DNA from: Diadophis punctatus similis
Taxonomy: Eukaryota; Chordata; Lepidosauria; Squamata; Dipsadidae
Direction of reading: 5' to 3'
NCBI GenBank assembly: GCA_023053685.1
Contig: JALIGW010000004.1
Location: 85,359,399 to 85,423,398 of the forward strand
Length of the DNA stretch: 64,000 nucleotides
Made by a program: the position numbers and the translations under genes. The notes under the pieces were generated by a model. It was not told the DNA's origin. It did no database searches and saw only the letters and a list, made by a program, of their open reading frames with translations. Of this stretch, positions 22,673 to 34,399 are shown in pieces. How positions within the stretch are numbered: the stretch's first letter is position 1; the number at the start of each line of letters is the position of its first letter.

Positions 22673-23472
22673 CTTCTTCCTCTTGGGGTTTAAAAACAAT
22701 CTTCCTCCCCTCGACTCTCAGGGAGTGCAGAGCTGAGTTAAATCCTGCGATTAATTCAAGATCCTTTCAGAAGGGGAGGGGCTTATGGAAAGGTTAGAGA
22801 GAGCCATTCATGAGGATTTTAAGCCAGCAGAGCTCACTTCATTTATTATTCCATCAAAGGTAGCTCTCCTGATTGGTATTCTGGAAGCACACGCTGATTG
22901 GAGAATGCTTCCTTCAAAAACGGATCTAAATAAATCCATTGGCAAGGTGGATTTGGTTCTTAATTTGAGATCTTCCTTGCCTGCCGAGGGGTAGAGCTTG
23001 GAAGGGTTTTTTTGTTTTTCCACAAAGGCTGCTGAAAAAATGTTCAAGGGCTTTACGATTCCCATCCTTGTTTTGCTGCTGGGAAGCCTGAAGAATAAGC
23101 TTTGTGAAGCTAAGACTGGCAGGCTTCGGGATAGTGCAAATGTCCCCCCAGTTTGTGAATCTAGCAGAAGAACAATGGTTAGAAAGAGGGAGTCCATTCG
23201 TCAGTCATCTCACGTCCAGCCTTTCTCTGCGCCCGTAGCAGCTTCGGAGTCCGGGGAAGCTGTTCTTCCCATGTCCCCTGACCTCCCTGAAGAGCAAGGC
23301 TGGCCCAAGGGGAGCTGAGGGCTGAGCTGCATTCTGTGCAGAGGCTCCCAAGGGTCCTATGGAAAGCACCCACCAATAATTGGGGAAGCCATTCCCTCCA
23401 CTTTTTAAGCAAAAAAGGTGACCGTTGGTATTTGGGCAAAAACAAATTGAGGGTTTAAATTATTGGGATGAC

Positions 23473-23803
<331 letters not shown>

Positions 23804-23884
23804 ATGCCTGGCTCCCAGATTTCACTGTGCTGAGTTATTTATTTACTTATTTAGGAAACACATTTTTGTAGCCATCCCACCCAA

Positions 23885-23975
23885 TGTTTCTCAACCTTGG
23901 TGACTTGAAGATGTGTGGAATTTAACTCACAATATTCCCCAGCCAGAATTCTGGGAATTAAAGTCCATATATCTA
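23885..23975. mobile_element. Degraded hAT-type MITE fragment
   Basis: TTTCTCAACCTTGGTGACTT and CCAGAATTCTGGGAATTAAA match the MITE family at 43842 with substitutions. Confidence 0.55.
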
Positions 23976-23984
23976 AAGTTTGAT

Positions 23985-24408
23985 GAAAAGAAGGACTAGG
24001 GGAGACATGATAGCAGTGTTCCAATATCTCAGGGGTTGCTACAAAGAAGAGGGAGTCAAACTATTCTCCAAAGCACCTGAGGGTAGAACAAGAAGCAATG
24101 GGTAGAAACTAAACAAGGAGAGAAGCAACTTAGAACTAAGGAGAAACTTCCTAACAGTGAGGACAATTAATCAGTGGAACAACTTGCTTCCAGAAGTTGT
24201 GAATGCTCCAACACTGGAAGTTTTTAAGAAGAGTTTGGATAACCATTTGTCTGAAGTGGTATAGGGTTTCCTGCCTAAGCAGGGGGTTGTACTAGAAGAC
24301 CTCCAAGGTCCCTTCCAACTCTGCTATTCTATTCTATTCTATTCTATTCTATTCTATTCTATTCTATTCTATTCTATTCTATTCTATTCTATTCTATTCT
24401 ATTCTATT
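23985..24408 (+). mobile_element. CR1 LINE 3' end running into an (ATTCT)n array
   Basis: The CR1 part (23985-24324) runs from AAGAAGGACTAGGGGAGACA through TTGTACTAGAAGACCTCC to TTCCAACTCTGCT. The (ATTCT)n array (24325-24408, about 17 units) starts exactly at the element's 3' terminus, in the same strand sense as at 52718. This is the CR1-seeded microsatellite pattern described in snakes. Confidence 0.9.
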
Positions 24409-24565
24409 GGTTAAAGCAGAGAAATACTAGGCAGTGAGCTAAAGATGAGAAATACTGATATGCTGCCTAGTGGAACACAAAGTCAAAGAAGATAGCAGCT
24501 CCATCAAAGTTCAGCTCCCAGTTGACCCAGGACCCACTGCCATGTGGTTCTGCCTGAGAAACGTT

Positions 24566-24750
24566 CTCCTTCAAGTGGACTTGAACTCACAGTGATTTCA
24601 CAAATCCAGCCATGTCATTTTTCCTTCTTCTTGGCAACCACATGAAAGTCATTGCCCTCTTCCTCCTGCTGGATTTTTCTTCCCTAAACTTTCTAATCTA
24701 GTCTACAGCCTCAAGGTTTCCTAGTGGTCTCCCATCCAACGATTGCAGAG
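24566..24750 (-). mobile_element. 5S rRNA-derived SINE fragment
   Basis: At its right end TAGTGGTCTCCCATCCAAC is the reverse complement of the 5S rRNA segment around GGATGGGAGACC. The middle has CTTCTTGGCAACCACATGAA, shared with the related copy at 43462. It is incomplete. Confidence 0.6.
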
Positions 24751-25011
24751 ATCTGAATGGCATTAGTAATTAGCATATTTCTTGACTTGTATTTTTTGTG
24801 GGCGGTATAATCTATTTCCTGCCACATGTTTTAGGAGTGTGAGTAAGATGCCCTATGCAGCTACTACACACCTTAATAAAATTGTATATGTGCAATATTG
24901 ATCTACGTGTCCCAGGATAATGTTACAGGATCCAATCTGGGTTGATCACTGGGACCAGAGAGACTTATGCGGGAGCCCATCCTCAGAATATGTGACCAGG
25001 TTATGTGACAC

Positions 25012-25160
<149 letters not shown>

Positions 25161-25713
25161 TTCCCTGGGGATGGGCTCAAGTCCAAAATCTTGGAAAACG
25201 AAACCTCTGGTCCTGGTGACCAACTCAGATTGGATCCAGCAATATTGATCCCGCCTTGAGTATCCCCATGGCTGGTGACAAATAAATTTAACAAATAAAC
25301 AAATGCATATTGATCCCAAGTCAAACAAGGAACGTAAATACATCTTGGTGAGAAGAGAACAAGGATCTGAATATGACATGAAGCAGACGAGCAGCCTTGG
25401 ACTATACTAGTATTCTAATATTCTCTCAATGTTAGTCATAAAAAAGAGGGTTAGAGTTCCTTGACCAACTTTAGGTGCGCCCAAACTCTAACCTACACCC
25501 CCAAAAATGAAGCCTTGCAGAGAAATTCTCCAACTTTTATCCAGATCTATTTCACAAACCTTACCCTATAAGAGGCGAAACCAAGATAGCTCTTTGTGTC
25601 TCTGTGACAAAGCCTCGGTCCAAAAACTCTTATCAGATCAACATGTGCAGGAGGACAACTCAGTTACAAAATAATAGGCAAGTTTTCCAAATGTTTTCAT
25701 CAGCAAAGATAGC

Positions 25714-25714
<1 letters not shown>

Positions 25715-25788
<74 letters not shown>
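25715..25788. repeat. (CA)n microsatellite
   Basis: A pure ACAC tract of about 70 bases. Confidence 0.95.
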
Positions 25789-25789
<1 letters not shown>

Positions 25790-26081
25790 AGGCCCAAGAT
25801 GAGTGTGATAGAAGAGGGGGAAGGTGGATGTTATTCAAGACATGTTTAATCTCAGTTACAATCTTAATGGAATGTGTGAATAATCTCCAGCTAAGCCACT
25901 TATTAGATATTGTCAGCTGCTTATTCCCCCAAATGGGGATTCATGTTGTGTTTTGATCTTTGCAAAGCGAATTTAAATTCAACTGAAAGGCCCAGTTGAC
26001 ATGTGCGCTGGGTACCGCCCAAGGTTGCAAATGAATAGAGAAGAAACCACTTTCTTTCTCTTTCTTTAACCTTCATTTCAG

Positions 26082-26141
26082 TTTTATGACTTGCTCGATG
26101 AAGAATTTCTGGACAACTTGAAATCCTGCACATCATTGTGA
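26082..26141 (+). CDS. Terminal coding exon 4 of the unidentified + strand gene
   Basis: A strong acceptor: a long pyrimidine tract (CTTTCTTTCTCTTTC, then CTTCATTTCAG) ends at 26081. The exon opens in phase 0, as exon 3 requires, and encodes 19 residues (FYDLLDEEFLDNLKSCTSL) before TGA at 26139-26141. An AATAAA follows at 26158. Together with the earlier candidates the chain would give about 104 codons of C-terminal sequence. The end is acidic and short, and I recognise no family. The start of the gene would lie left of 6470, possibly outside the window. Confidence 0.6.
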   Translation, partial: FYDLLDEEFLDNLKSCTSL

Positions 26142-26157
26142 AATCTTAAAGGGCTTT

Positions 26158-26163
26158 AATAAA
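26158..26163 (+). promoter_or_regulatory. Polyadenylation signal AATAAA
   Basis: It lies 17 bases after the stop of exon 4. The same 14-base context AATAAAGATTTGAC recurs at 26289, and a further AATAAA occurs near 26443. The duplicate at 26289 looks like a target-site duplication (see the U2 insertion). Confidence 0.55.
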
Positions 26164-26171
26164 GATTTGAC

Positions 26172-26288
26172 CTTAATATGGATTTTGCTTTCATTACATC
26201 TAATTCTGATTGAGATGATAAATGTCATGGCTGCGATGGAAGCTTTTCTACACTTGATCTTAGCCGAAAGATGGAGAATCTGTGACCG
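26172..26288 (-). mobile_element. U2-chimeric retro-insertion flanked by 14-bp duplications
   Basis: The segment is bounded by identical AATAAAGATTTGAC copies (26158-26171 and 26289-26302), as expected for LINE-type target-primed insertion. The U2 5' fragment occupies its minus-strand start, and the rest is unrelated sequence of unknown source. There is no poly(A) tail. Confidence 0.55.
26248..26278 (-). ncRNA. U2 snRNA 5'-end fragment (pseudogene)
   Basis: Read on the minus strand, GGCTAAGATCAAGTGTAG matches the conserved 5' region of U2 snRNA exactly, preceded by TTCTCCATCTTTC where U2 has TTCTCGGCCTTTT. The match stops after GTGTAG; the remaining U2 (branch-point pairing region, Sm site) is missing. 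It is a retrotransposed fragment, not a functional snRNA gene. Confidence 0.7.
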
Positions 26289-26617
26289 CAATAAAGATTT
26301 GACTGACAGATGCTTTCAGTTAGCAAAATACCCAAGCATGGAGAACTATTTACACCATGTAGGGGTCCCGAGGATTACTCTTGGTAGAACTAAAGATGAG
26401 CCTGCCATAATTTTGTCACTGATTGGAAAATGAAGATTGGTGCAATAAAGACACTATATTATCTATGGGAAGAGGAAAAATGGAAGGTGTAAAATACAGA
26501 CACAACAAAGATTTTCTGGTTGTAGGAACCATTTACCGCATGACTCCAGAGAAACAATTTATGTAAGCTGAGAAAGGGTATACCATGAGGATTAGGGATG
26601 TGTTTATAGAATTTATA

Positions 26618-26740
26618 CTCTCCTCTCCTCCCCCTCCCCCTCCCCCTCCCCTCTCACCGAAGCTATGCTGGCTGGGGGATTCTAGAAGTTGAAGCCCACC
26701 CATTTTAAAGTGCTCAAGCTTGAGAAATGCTGCACTAGAT
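26618..26740. repeat. C-rich simple repeat and MITE fragment
   Basis: A (TCCCCC)n-like stretch at 26618-26655 is followed by GCTGGCTGGGGGATTCTAGA, AGTTGAAGCCCACC and CTTGAGAAATGCTGCAC, a degraded MITE of the 43842 family. Confidence 0.6.
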
Positions 26741-27354
26741 CCGAGGTTTGGGATTCACAGATATAAGAAGATATATCTGTTGGCTTTATGCATACTTGCT
26801 ATAGAGCTTTGCCTTCAATAGGGTTGATGAGCAAAGATTTACTTTATGGAAGATGGGAGGGAAAAGAGCTTATGGTGCAATTAATTAACTTGTTAATTGA
26901 CTACTTCCTTGAGTTTTTAGACTTAACTCTTTGTTGTTGTGGCTACAAGACAAATAGTAAATGGATATACTTCCAAGTGTACATGCTTGTACTTAGAAGT
27001 GGACAAGATGTATTAAAAGTAACCCAGAAATGAGATCCACCAAGCTCTTTGGGTGAAGGCTAATTCACATGGTCGCTTAGCGTTGACTGTGACATTTAAC
27101 CTGTGAATGTGCCAGGTTTAACACCCTCCAGGGAGAGCATTCACTTCATTTCAAGTGCCAGTTTTCAGCATCTGCTCGCCAAGAGGCGCTACACTTAAAA
27201 TATCTGCTTTTTTCTCCCCTACACTTTGAATGCCATTCTACGTGTGATTTCTACTAAGTAGCAAAACTTTCTAAAGGACTTTAAAAAGCAAATCTTCAAA
27301 CTATCCATGCATCTAGTTTTAGAAGAAGAAGTCTGTCTTTGCTTTCTTCTTCTT

Positions 27355-27795
27355 TTTAGATGTTGAGACTCTGGAAAGAGTGCAGAGAAGAGCAACAAAG
27401 AGGATTAGGGGACTGGACGCTTGTTGGAATCGGGTATGTCTAGTACAGTGAAAAGAAGGACCAGGGGTGACATGATAGCAGTCTTCCAATATTTGAGGGG
27501 TTCCTACAAAGAAGAGGGGGGAAATCTATTCTCCAAAGCACATGAAGCCAAGACAAGAAGCAATGGGTGGGATCTAATCAAGGGGAGAAGCAACCTGGAA
27601 TTAAGGAGAAACTTCCTAACAGTCAGGATAATTAACCAGTAGAAGGACTTGCCTTCAGAAGTTGTGGGAGCTCCATCACTGGAGGTTTTTAAGAAGAGAT
27701 TGGATAACCATTTGTCTGAAATGGCATAGGGTTTCCTGTCTGAGCAAGGCGTTGGACTAGAAGATCTCCAAGGTCCCTTCCAACTGGGTGATTCT
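27355..27795 (+). mobile_element. CR1 LINE 3' fragment
   Basis: From GAGACTCTGGAAAGAGTGCA to AGATCTCCAAGGTCCC. The coding remnant [20 protein letters not shown] is still readable, with a frame break before it. Confidence 0.9.
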
Positions 27796-28188
27796 GTTAT
27801 TATCTCCCAATTTAGCCTGAAGTATCCAGGTGGCTCTTCTGCTCAACAACCAAGAAGATTTTATAGATTAATCCAGGCCATACATATCATGCTATAACTT
27901 TAGAATTTCTTGGTCATACTTATTTCTATTTATATCCGTCTCCATTTAATGGGATTTGAAGGGAACAAAATCTTGCCTTTCTCTATAACAGTTGACCTTA
28001 AATCCATGGATAATTCCTGGATGCTAGAAGGTATTTTAATAAAGGACTATAAACAGTTGAAGTATCCCATTATATGCATTAGCACTTTCATGGCTCTGTT
28101 CACCAATCAGTGAAACAAAAATGTTTAAAATGCTTATTTTCTGATCTTCTCTGAAAGTGAAAAATGGTTTTACTATTGGAAATGCTTT

Positions 28189-28229
28189 TGTGTGTGTGTG
28201 TGTGTGCGCGCACACACACACACACACAT
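28189..28229. repeat. Palindromic (TG)n-CGCG-(CA)n tract
   Basis: A TG run changes through GCGCGC to a CA run, so the whole 40-base tract is its own inverted complement and strictly alternates purine and pyrimidine. Confidence 0.9.
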
Positions 28230-29429
28230 GGCGGAGACTGTTTTAAACCTGTTTTAGGTTTTCCTAAAATAGCATTATTTTATTTGGATTGCTTAGCCTG
28301 AAATCTGCAGGTAGCATCTTCCCTCATTTGGACGAGGGAGGAGGGGGCTCCGAGTCTTTTGCCATTGTTCTCTGGCGAGGTGTTTGATCAGGCGACTCCT
28401 ACGAACAGCTAGCAGGGACATATAACCAGGAGGGGAAAATATTTAGAGGTGTGTCAATTCATGCTAAGGTGCTGCTGTTCCATTCAGGCTAGTTGAATTT
28501 CCTTTCAGGGAAGGAAGACACTTTAAAAATAAACCTTGTGCACCCACGCCCACCCCAGTTCAGCTGATCACACCTGCTGGAAATGAAGACACCGAAAAGT
28601 CCACCTGCTTTCCCGAGATACATTATGAAGCTAAGGGCTCCTTTTGCAAGCAACAGTATCAATCTTCATTTGAGATGATTTTGAAAAAATATATCAAATC
28701 ACCATCATGCATGTCACCTTCTTAGAGGAAAAAAGTGGCACACAATGCCCTCTTCTCAAAGTCCTAAATAAGCACAGGGGTGTGTGTGGCATTTTTGCCC
28801 TTCGAGGCAAGCAGTCCTTTTCCACCCAGTCATGAGCATCAAACACAATAGGGACACACACTCAACAGTAATACAAGCTGTTGTAGGATAAAAACAGAGG
28901 AAGTCTCCTCCCAGTCAGGTTCAAAGGCTCAGGGCTTCGTGGACACCAGATAGTACATAAATAATTCGAAATCCATTGGGAGCAGAACACGTTGTGTGGG
29001 TTGTACCAGAAGATCTGTTGATCTGAAATCCTTGGAGATCAAGCAGAGATCAAACGGGTCTCTCCAGTTTAGACAGCTGTTGAAGGACAGATATTTTTTG
29101 CAGGGCAGAAGATACAAGGTCTACCGGATGGTGCCATCCATTAGGATGTTCTCCCATATAGGAACTCCTGACAGGGAAAGAGACCCAAGGGTCATCTACA
29201 ACAGGCCTTCCCAAGTGAAGGCTTCTTCACATATCAGCTTGATTTGGAAGAAGCGCCTCTGTCATATAATAAAGGAAGCTTCAAGAAATATTCAGGCTGA
29301 AACTCTCTATTTAACCATAATATCAGGGTTTGATATTATGCTCTAATGTTACTCTAGCCAAACCACGAGGCTGAACATTTTTCATGCACAAAGACCAACT
29401 CTACACTACTAGCATCTTCTACTTGTATT

Positions 29430-29449
29430 CTTCTTCTTCTTCTTCTTCT

Positions 29450-29544
<95 letters not shown>

Positions 29545-29580
29545 CCTCCCTCCCTCCCTCCCTCTCTCCCTCTCTCCCTC
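29430..29580. repeat. (TTC)n-(TC)n-(TCCC)n microsatellite
   Basis: A TTC block, a TC run of about 80 bases, then TCCC blocks. Frames are Ser/Leu or Glu/Arg repeats. Confidence 0.95.
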
Positions 29581-29584
29581 CCTG

Positions 29585-30335
29585 AAAAAGCCAAATCATC
29601 CTGATATTCAAGTCTCCCATTATTTCCACTATCCTTGACATGTATTTTCTCCCAAAACACTGTTTATATACATGCAATTTTCCAGCCCCTGCTTCTCTCT
29701 CCCCCCTCTCTCCCCTCTTGTTCCTCTCCCCACCTCCACTGCAGAATACCTGTTCTCTAGAGATGCTTTGTGCTAAATCTACTGCACTTCCCAACTGCCA
29801 CACAAAAACTTTGGACACTTCCTAGCAGAGAGAGCCTGACCATAAGCCCCCAAAACGGACTTCATTGATACCTGAGTTTAGCCAAAATGAGACCCAGTTA
29901 CTTGATCCACACTAAGACCTGAAATATGATTTCAGGCTTACTCGACTCACCATATTTTTCTTCCCGATAGCCTACAAGATAGTTATAAAGATCATAAAGA
30001 GGATTCATTGCAGGAGACTAATAAGCACGCATAAAGTCCTGGCATGATAGGAGCTTACCAAAACAACACAGTTATTCAATCCACAACCGTACTTGAAAGG
30101 ATCTCGCCTTAAAATAAAAATATGTCTTTGATCCAGGACCCAATGAAAAATAACTTATGCTGAAGAAGAGATGAATACAATGGACTAAGAGATGGAGACA
30201 ATTCCACCAAAACGCAAGGGCTTAATAACAACCTGCGGGATCTCAGCCAAAATAACACCGGCCGCTACTTAACTCCGCTAGTAAACGTGGGGCCAAAAGA
30301 AAAAACGCATATTACGTAATAATACTTCTTTGCTG
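29585..30335. other. Unassigned sequence left of the CpG island
   Basis: No repeat or exon recognised. If the minus-strand gene is real this is the start of its first intron. Confidence 0.3.
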
Positions 30336-30339
30336 TGCT

Positions 30340-31330
30340 TTCTCTCTCCAAAGTAGGAGACGGCCCGGAATGCAGGCAGGAGAAGAGAGGAGACGGGGCT
30401 CAAGGCTTCTGCAGCAGCCCAGGGCTCAAAGCCGAAAGCCGCAGCAGCGCCCGGCTCGCCCAGCAGGGAGACAGGTGGCCGCTGCTCAGCCCGGGACTTC
30501 CCGCGCCTAACCCGGCTCAGGTGGAGCCGCTCCAAAGCCTCCCCGGCCGCCTGGAAGGAGGGGAGAAGGGGACGGGGGGGGGGAGGTCTGCTTACCGTGC
30601 CTGGCCGGAGCTGCTGCTGCCGCCGCCGCTGCTGCTGGGCTCCCTGCGGGCGTCCCCACCCCCGTCATCCTCCCGTCCGCCTCTCGCTGCCTCCTCTCCT
30701 CGGACGCCCAGGCAGGCAGGCGGGCAGGCAGGCAGGCGGCGCTGGGGAGGGTCCCCGTCTCGCTCCTCCCGGACAGGCTCTCCTCGGCCTCTTCTTCGCC
30801 TCCTCCTGGCCGGGCTCCGGGGCGCAGCTCCTCCAGGGCCCCGGGGCGGTGGGGCCAGGCTGCCAGGCAAGAGTGGCGGCGGGGCAGCAGCTCTCGCCCT
30901 CCGTCCCGGCGGGAGAAGTTCAGCTTCTCTCCGGGGATGCGCTCTGCTGCAGCGCCTTTGCGCCGAAGGCTCTCCGCCTCCTCCTCCTCCCCCTCCGCCT
31001 CCCGCTCTCCGGGACCATTTGGGGAAGGGGAAAGGGAAGGAGTGCGAACTTGGAAGCCCCCGAGGACTTGGCGGGGAGGGGGCAGGCGGTCCGCCCCCCC
31101 AAGCGTGCCTTGCACACCCACGCCTGCACGCCCCCCAGCCCGCACGCGCTGCACCCACTGGCGAGCTGGCGCTCCAGCTCTTGAACTTGCTGTCCGGCGA
31201 GAGCAAATCCCGTCTCTGGTCCCTCGGAAAGGGAGAGGATGCTGTCTCCTAGCAACCCCTCATCAATCTTCTCGGGATGCCGCCTGATTGGCCCGAGCCG
31301 AGAGGGGAGCCACGCCCGGTTTTCCCAAAG
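30340..31330 (-). promoter_or_regulatory. CpG island, probable promoter and first exon of a minus-strand gene
   Basis: About 1 kb is very rich in G+C and CpG, in sharp contrast to its AT-rich surroundings. A CCAAT box on the minus strand (31287-31291, seen as ATTGG) and a CACCC/GC-type box (about 31310-31317) lie at the right edge, and a strong minus-strand splice donor lies at the left. This fits a transcription start near 31250-31300 running left. Long open frames on both strands come from the composition. Confidence 0.65.
30596..30668 (-). CDS. Candidate first coding exon of an unidentified gene
   Basis: The minus-strand donor GCACG/GTAAGCAG (exon end 30596) closes a frame starting at an ATG with A at -3 (30668). 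It encodes 24 residues, MTGVGTPAGSP followed by nine alanines and PARH, ending in phase 1. The same frame stays open upstream to 31154, so a longer N-terminus is possible. Two earlier ATGs (about 31252 and 31012) open short frames that could act as uORFs. The polyalanine is coded by mixed GCN codons. I cannot name the gene and did not find its second exon. Confidence 0.4.
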
Positions 31331-31482
31331 AATGCTGCCCGCGCTTGGCATCCTCCGGAGGTAGAGGGAGAGAGAGAGAAATCGGGGTGGTGGGTCAGAC
31401 AGGAGATATTAAAGGCAGAAAACTCAGCACTTGTTTAAAAATAAATAGATAAGTGCCCACTTTCTCCTTCTGTCCCAGGATG

Positions 31483-31580
31483 ATAATGATGATGATGATG
31501 ATGATGATAATGATGATGATGATAATAATAATAATAATAACAACAACAACAACAGCAACAACAACAATAATAATAATACT
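31483..31580. repeat. Compound trinucleotide repeat (ATG)n-(ATA)n-(ACA)n-(ATA)n
   Basis: Four in-phase trinucleotide blocks that differ by single substitutions. Confidence 0.9.
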
Positions 31581-32219
31581 TAGATGCTCTTTCTGTTTCT
31601 ATTTTAAGATACAATCAAGCCACCAGGCTTTTATATGCGATGACATATTTCGGCTGGTAACCCTGGTCTTAATAATTCATGGACATTTGAAGTTAAAAGT
31701 GTGTGTTTTTCATAATGGCCATCTTAATAACAGTGGGGCATTTGCAATTAAAATGTGTGCTGTGAATAAACAACAATAGGCAGAGGAAATTTACAGAAGG
31801 TGGGGGAAAGGCTCAGATTTAACATTACTGGGCTGGTTGGGTGTTGTATACAGCATGTTCAAGAGGGAAAGATCCTTGCAAACTTCCCATCACATGTTGA
31901 TGGAGTTGGAGGAGGATAATAGGATTCGGTTCTTTAAACGCTTAATGCTTTATAACACGTGAAGTGAGTAGAAAGTAGGTTTCATCCAGGATTATCAAAT
32001 CAGTTCCATTCTAGAATCAGTGTGAGAATTAAGAGCAACCCAGCTTCAAGTAGGAGGAAAAAACAACACACCCCAGTTGTCTACTACTGCTAATATTATT
32101 TGAGAGAGACTCATGTCAGTATCAGCAACTTTTGCTTTATTTTTTACAAGTGGTTTCAGACTATTTTATTTATTTGTTTATCTAGGACAGAAGTCCCCAT
32201 GTGGTAGATTGGAGGAAAT

Positions 32220-32475
32220 GGAGGAAGGTATTCTTCCAACAATGGTTGGAAACTAACCAAGGAGAGAAGCAACCTGGAGTTAAGAAGAAACTTCCTAACA
32301 GGGAGGACAATCAACCAGTAGAACAGCTTGCCACCAAAAGTTGTGGGCGCTCCATCACTGGAGGTTTTTAAGAAGAGACTAGACAGACACTTGCCTGAAA
32401 TGGTATAGGTTTTTCTGCTTGAGCAAGGGGCTGGACTAGAAGACCTCCAAGGTCCCTTCCAGCTCTATTCTATTC
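32220..32475 (+). mobile_element. CR1 LINE 3' fragment
   Basis: From ACAATGGTTGGAAACTAACC to AGGTCCCTTCCAGCTCTATT, ending in a short ATTCTATTCC run. Confidence 0.88.
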
Positions 32476-32488
32476 CATTCCTATGTAG

Positions 32489-32644
32489 CAGGGCTGTGGA
32501 GCTATGGTCCTTTTACGATCTGTGTACTTCAACTCCCAGAATTCCTGAGCCAGCCATGCTGAGACTGAGCCATGCTGACTCTGGAATTCTGGGAGTTGAA
32601 GTACACAGATCGTAAAAAAAAGGCCAATAGTTCTGGCACCCCTG
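32489..32644. mobile_element. Palindromic hAT-type MITE
   Basis: Arms TTTTACGATCTGTGTACTTC and GAAGTACACAGATCGTAAAA are exact inverted copies, joined through AACTCCCAGAATTCC on both sides. The ends are CAGGGCTGTGG and GGCACCCCTG. The flanks CTATGTAG and CCATGCAG are a degenerate 8-bp target duplication. Confidence 0.75.
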
Positions 32645-33166
32645 CCATGCAGCCTCATTCATCTATCATGCCATCTCTTCAGGACCTCCGACATCACTAC
32701 AGCAATAGCCAACAATGTATACGGCCGATTTGGTACATTGAAGAAAAATGGAGCTATCAGTCACCGCTGGTGTCAAGGACGGAATCACAGAGCAACCTGC
32801 ACTTCCTTTCGTTTCTTCCTGCCACATCAGCTCTTTCTTTTTAATCAAATGCAGTAATTTTCTTAAAATTGATTTACACCGCAGGGTTCAAGAAATAAGT
32901 CTTGAGGAGCAGCATAGCCAGCCTCCTCGATGGGCTTTCCAGGAGAAAGGTGCGGATGACTGGCCGATCATTTTCTCCATGGGCAATCTCCCTGGCCTAG
33001 GAGCAGTTTTATAGGGTTGCATTTTTGTAAACCAGTGATTATCGGGTGTCTAACTATGCTCAGCAACTGAAGATGGTTTTCTCCCAGTGGTAACGTTCTT
33101 CTGAACATCGGATGATGTGGAGTCTCCACTTCCTTTCCATCCTACCTGAGGGTTGAGATCTTAGGA

Positions 33167-33775
33167 CAGAGGTCTCAAACTCAAGGCCTGCAGGCTGCAT
33201 CCGGCCTGCAGGATGTTTCGATCTGGCCCGCAGGACCAGCCTGGGAACAGCAAAGGACCGGCCCACAGTGCCTCTGCCAGCAAAAATGGAACATGACGGG
33301 GCCACAGACACACAGCCCCACCTGCATCCCGTTTTTGGCTGCAACAGCCTCCTGCAGCCCTCTGCCAGCGAAAACAGATGTTTCCCCTTTTGCATTTGAG
33401 GATGCAAGAAGGGACAGGAAAGGAGAAGGGAAAAGAGGAAAGACAAAGAAAAAGATGGGAAGAGAGCTAGGAAGGAAAAAGAAGAAAAGAGGGGAAGGAA
33501 GAAGGAAGAAGAAGGAAGAGGAAAGGAAAAATAAGGAAAGGAAGGAAGGAAAGGAAGGAAGGAAGGAAGGAAGGAAGGAAATTATAATGAGAGTGAGGGA
33601 GGTTTCACGGAAGTCCTGCCTTAGCACTGGGCCACCACAGGTGCCCCCAACATGAATGATGTTGAGCTGGCCATGCCCACCATGGCCACGCCCACCCCAG
33701 CCACACCCACCATGGTCCTCGAGGTCAAACACAACCCTGATGCGGCCCTCAATGAAATTGAGTTTGACACCATTG
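33167..33775. mobile_element. Non-autonomous hAT element with internal GA-rich expansion
   Basis: The left end CAGAGGTCTCAAACTC and right end GAGTTTGACACCATTG are inverted copies. The flanks TCTTAGGA and TCATCGGA agree at 6 of 8 positions. The interior has the same words as the element at 42245 (GTTTTTGGCTGCAACAGCC, CTCCTGCAG, CTGCCAGCGAAAAC). A GA/GGAA-rich low-complexity block (33405-33580) has expanded inside. No transposase is present. Confidence 0.75.
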
Positions 33776-34359
33776 TCATCGGACCTTAGTGGACCATTTT
33801 TTTCAATGTTATTTTTAAAGGTTGCAAACATAAACAGAATACCAAGAAATGCAACCAGAACAAAATTACACAAATACTCCCAAAATTAAAAGCAATAATA
33901 AAAGAAAGAGAAAAAGTTTACTTTTTGCATTAAATGTATAGATAATCACTGGTTTACAAAACTGTACCATACAATACCATATTAAAATCAGGTGCAAAAT
34001 GTTATAAAGTCATGCCAAAGAAAAACATATTGGTTCATTCTTTGATTAGTAGAATTTTTTTTATTTAGGACAGATAAAAATACGCATTTTCAAAAGCTGT
34101 TCTCTAAATTCTGGTATAATGCCTTTTTTCTAATTTCTCAAATTTATTTGCCACCTGGAAGGACACCATAATTCTTCGCAGATTGAAGAACTTAGTTATC
34201 TAATTCAACATTTACTCATTTACTTATTTGATTTATATAGCTGCTCATCTCATACAAGAGACTTTTGGCAGTTTACAAGGATTAAAATACAGAAAAACCT
34301 GCAATAAATAATTCTGGGCATCCAAGGATAAACAATAGCCATGCAGCGCGGGAGGAAGC

Positions 34360-34393
34360 GAACCGGTGGCGAGGTAAGTTAGAACCCACCCCT
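34360..34393. mobile_element. hAT element terminal fragment
   Basis: GAACCGGTGGCGAGGTAAG and TTAGAACCCACCCCTG match the right end of the elements at 11634 and 60223; the rest is missing. Confidence 0.55.
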
Positions 34394-34399
34394 GGAGTT

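Noticed and set aside
28996..29346. 116-residue + strand open frame
   Set aside because: It is not low complexity, but has no motif, splice sites or promoter; nothing beyond length supports it.
30335..31252. 305-residue + strand frame in the CpG island
   Set aside because: Stops are rare in GC-rich DNA; five overlapping frames are equally open, and the only strong splice site lies on the minus strand.
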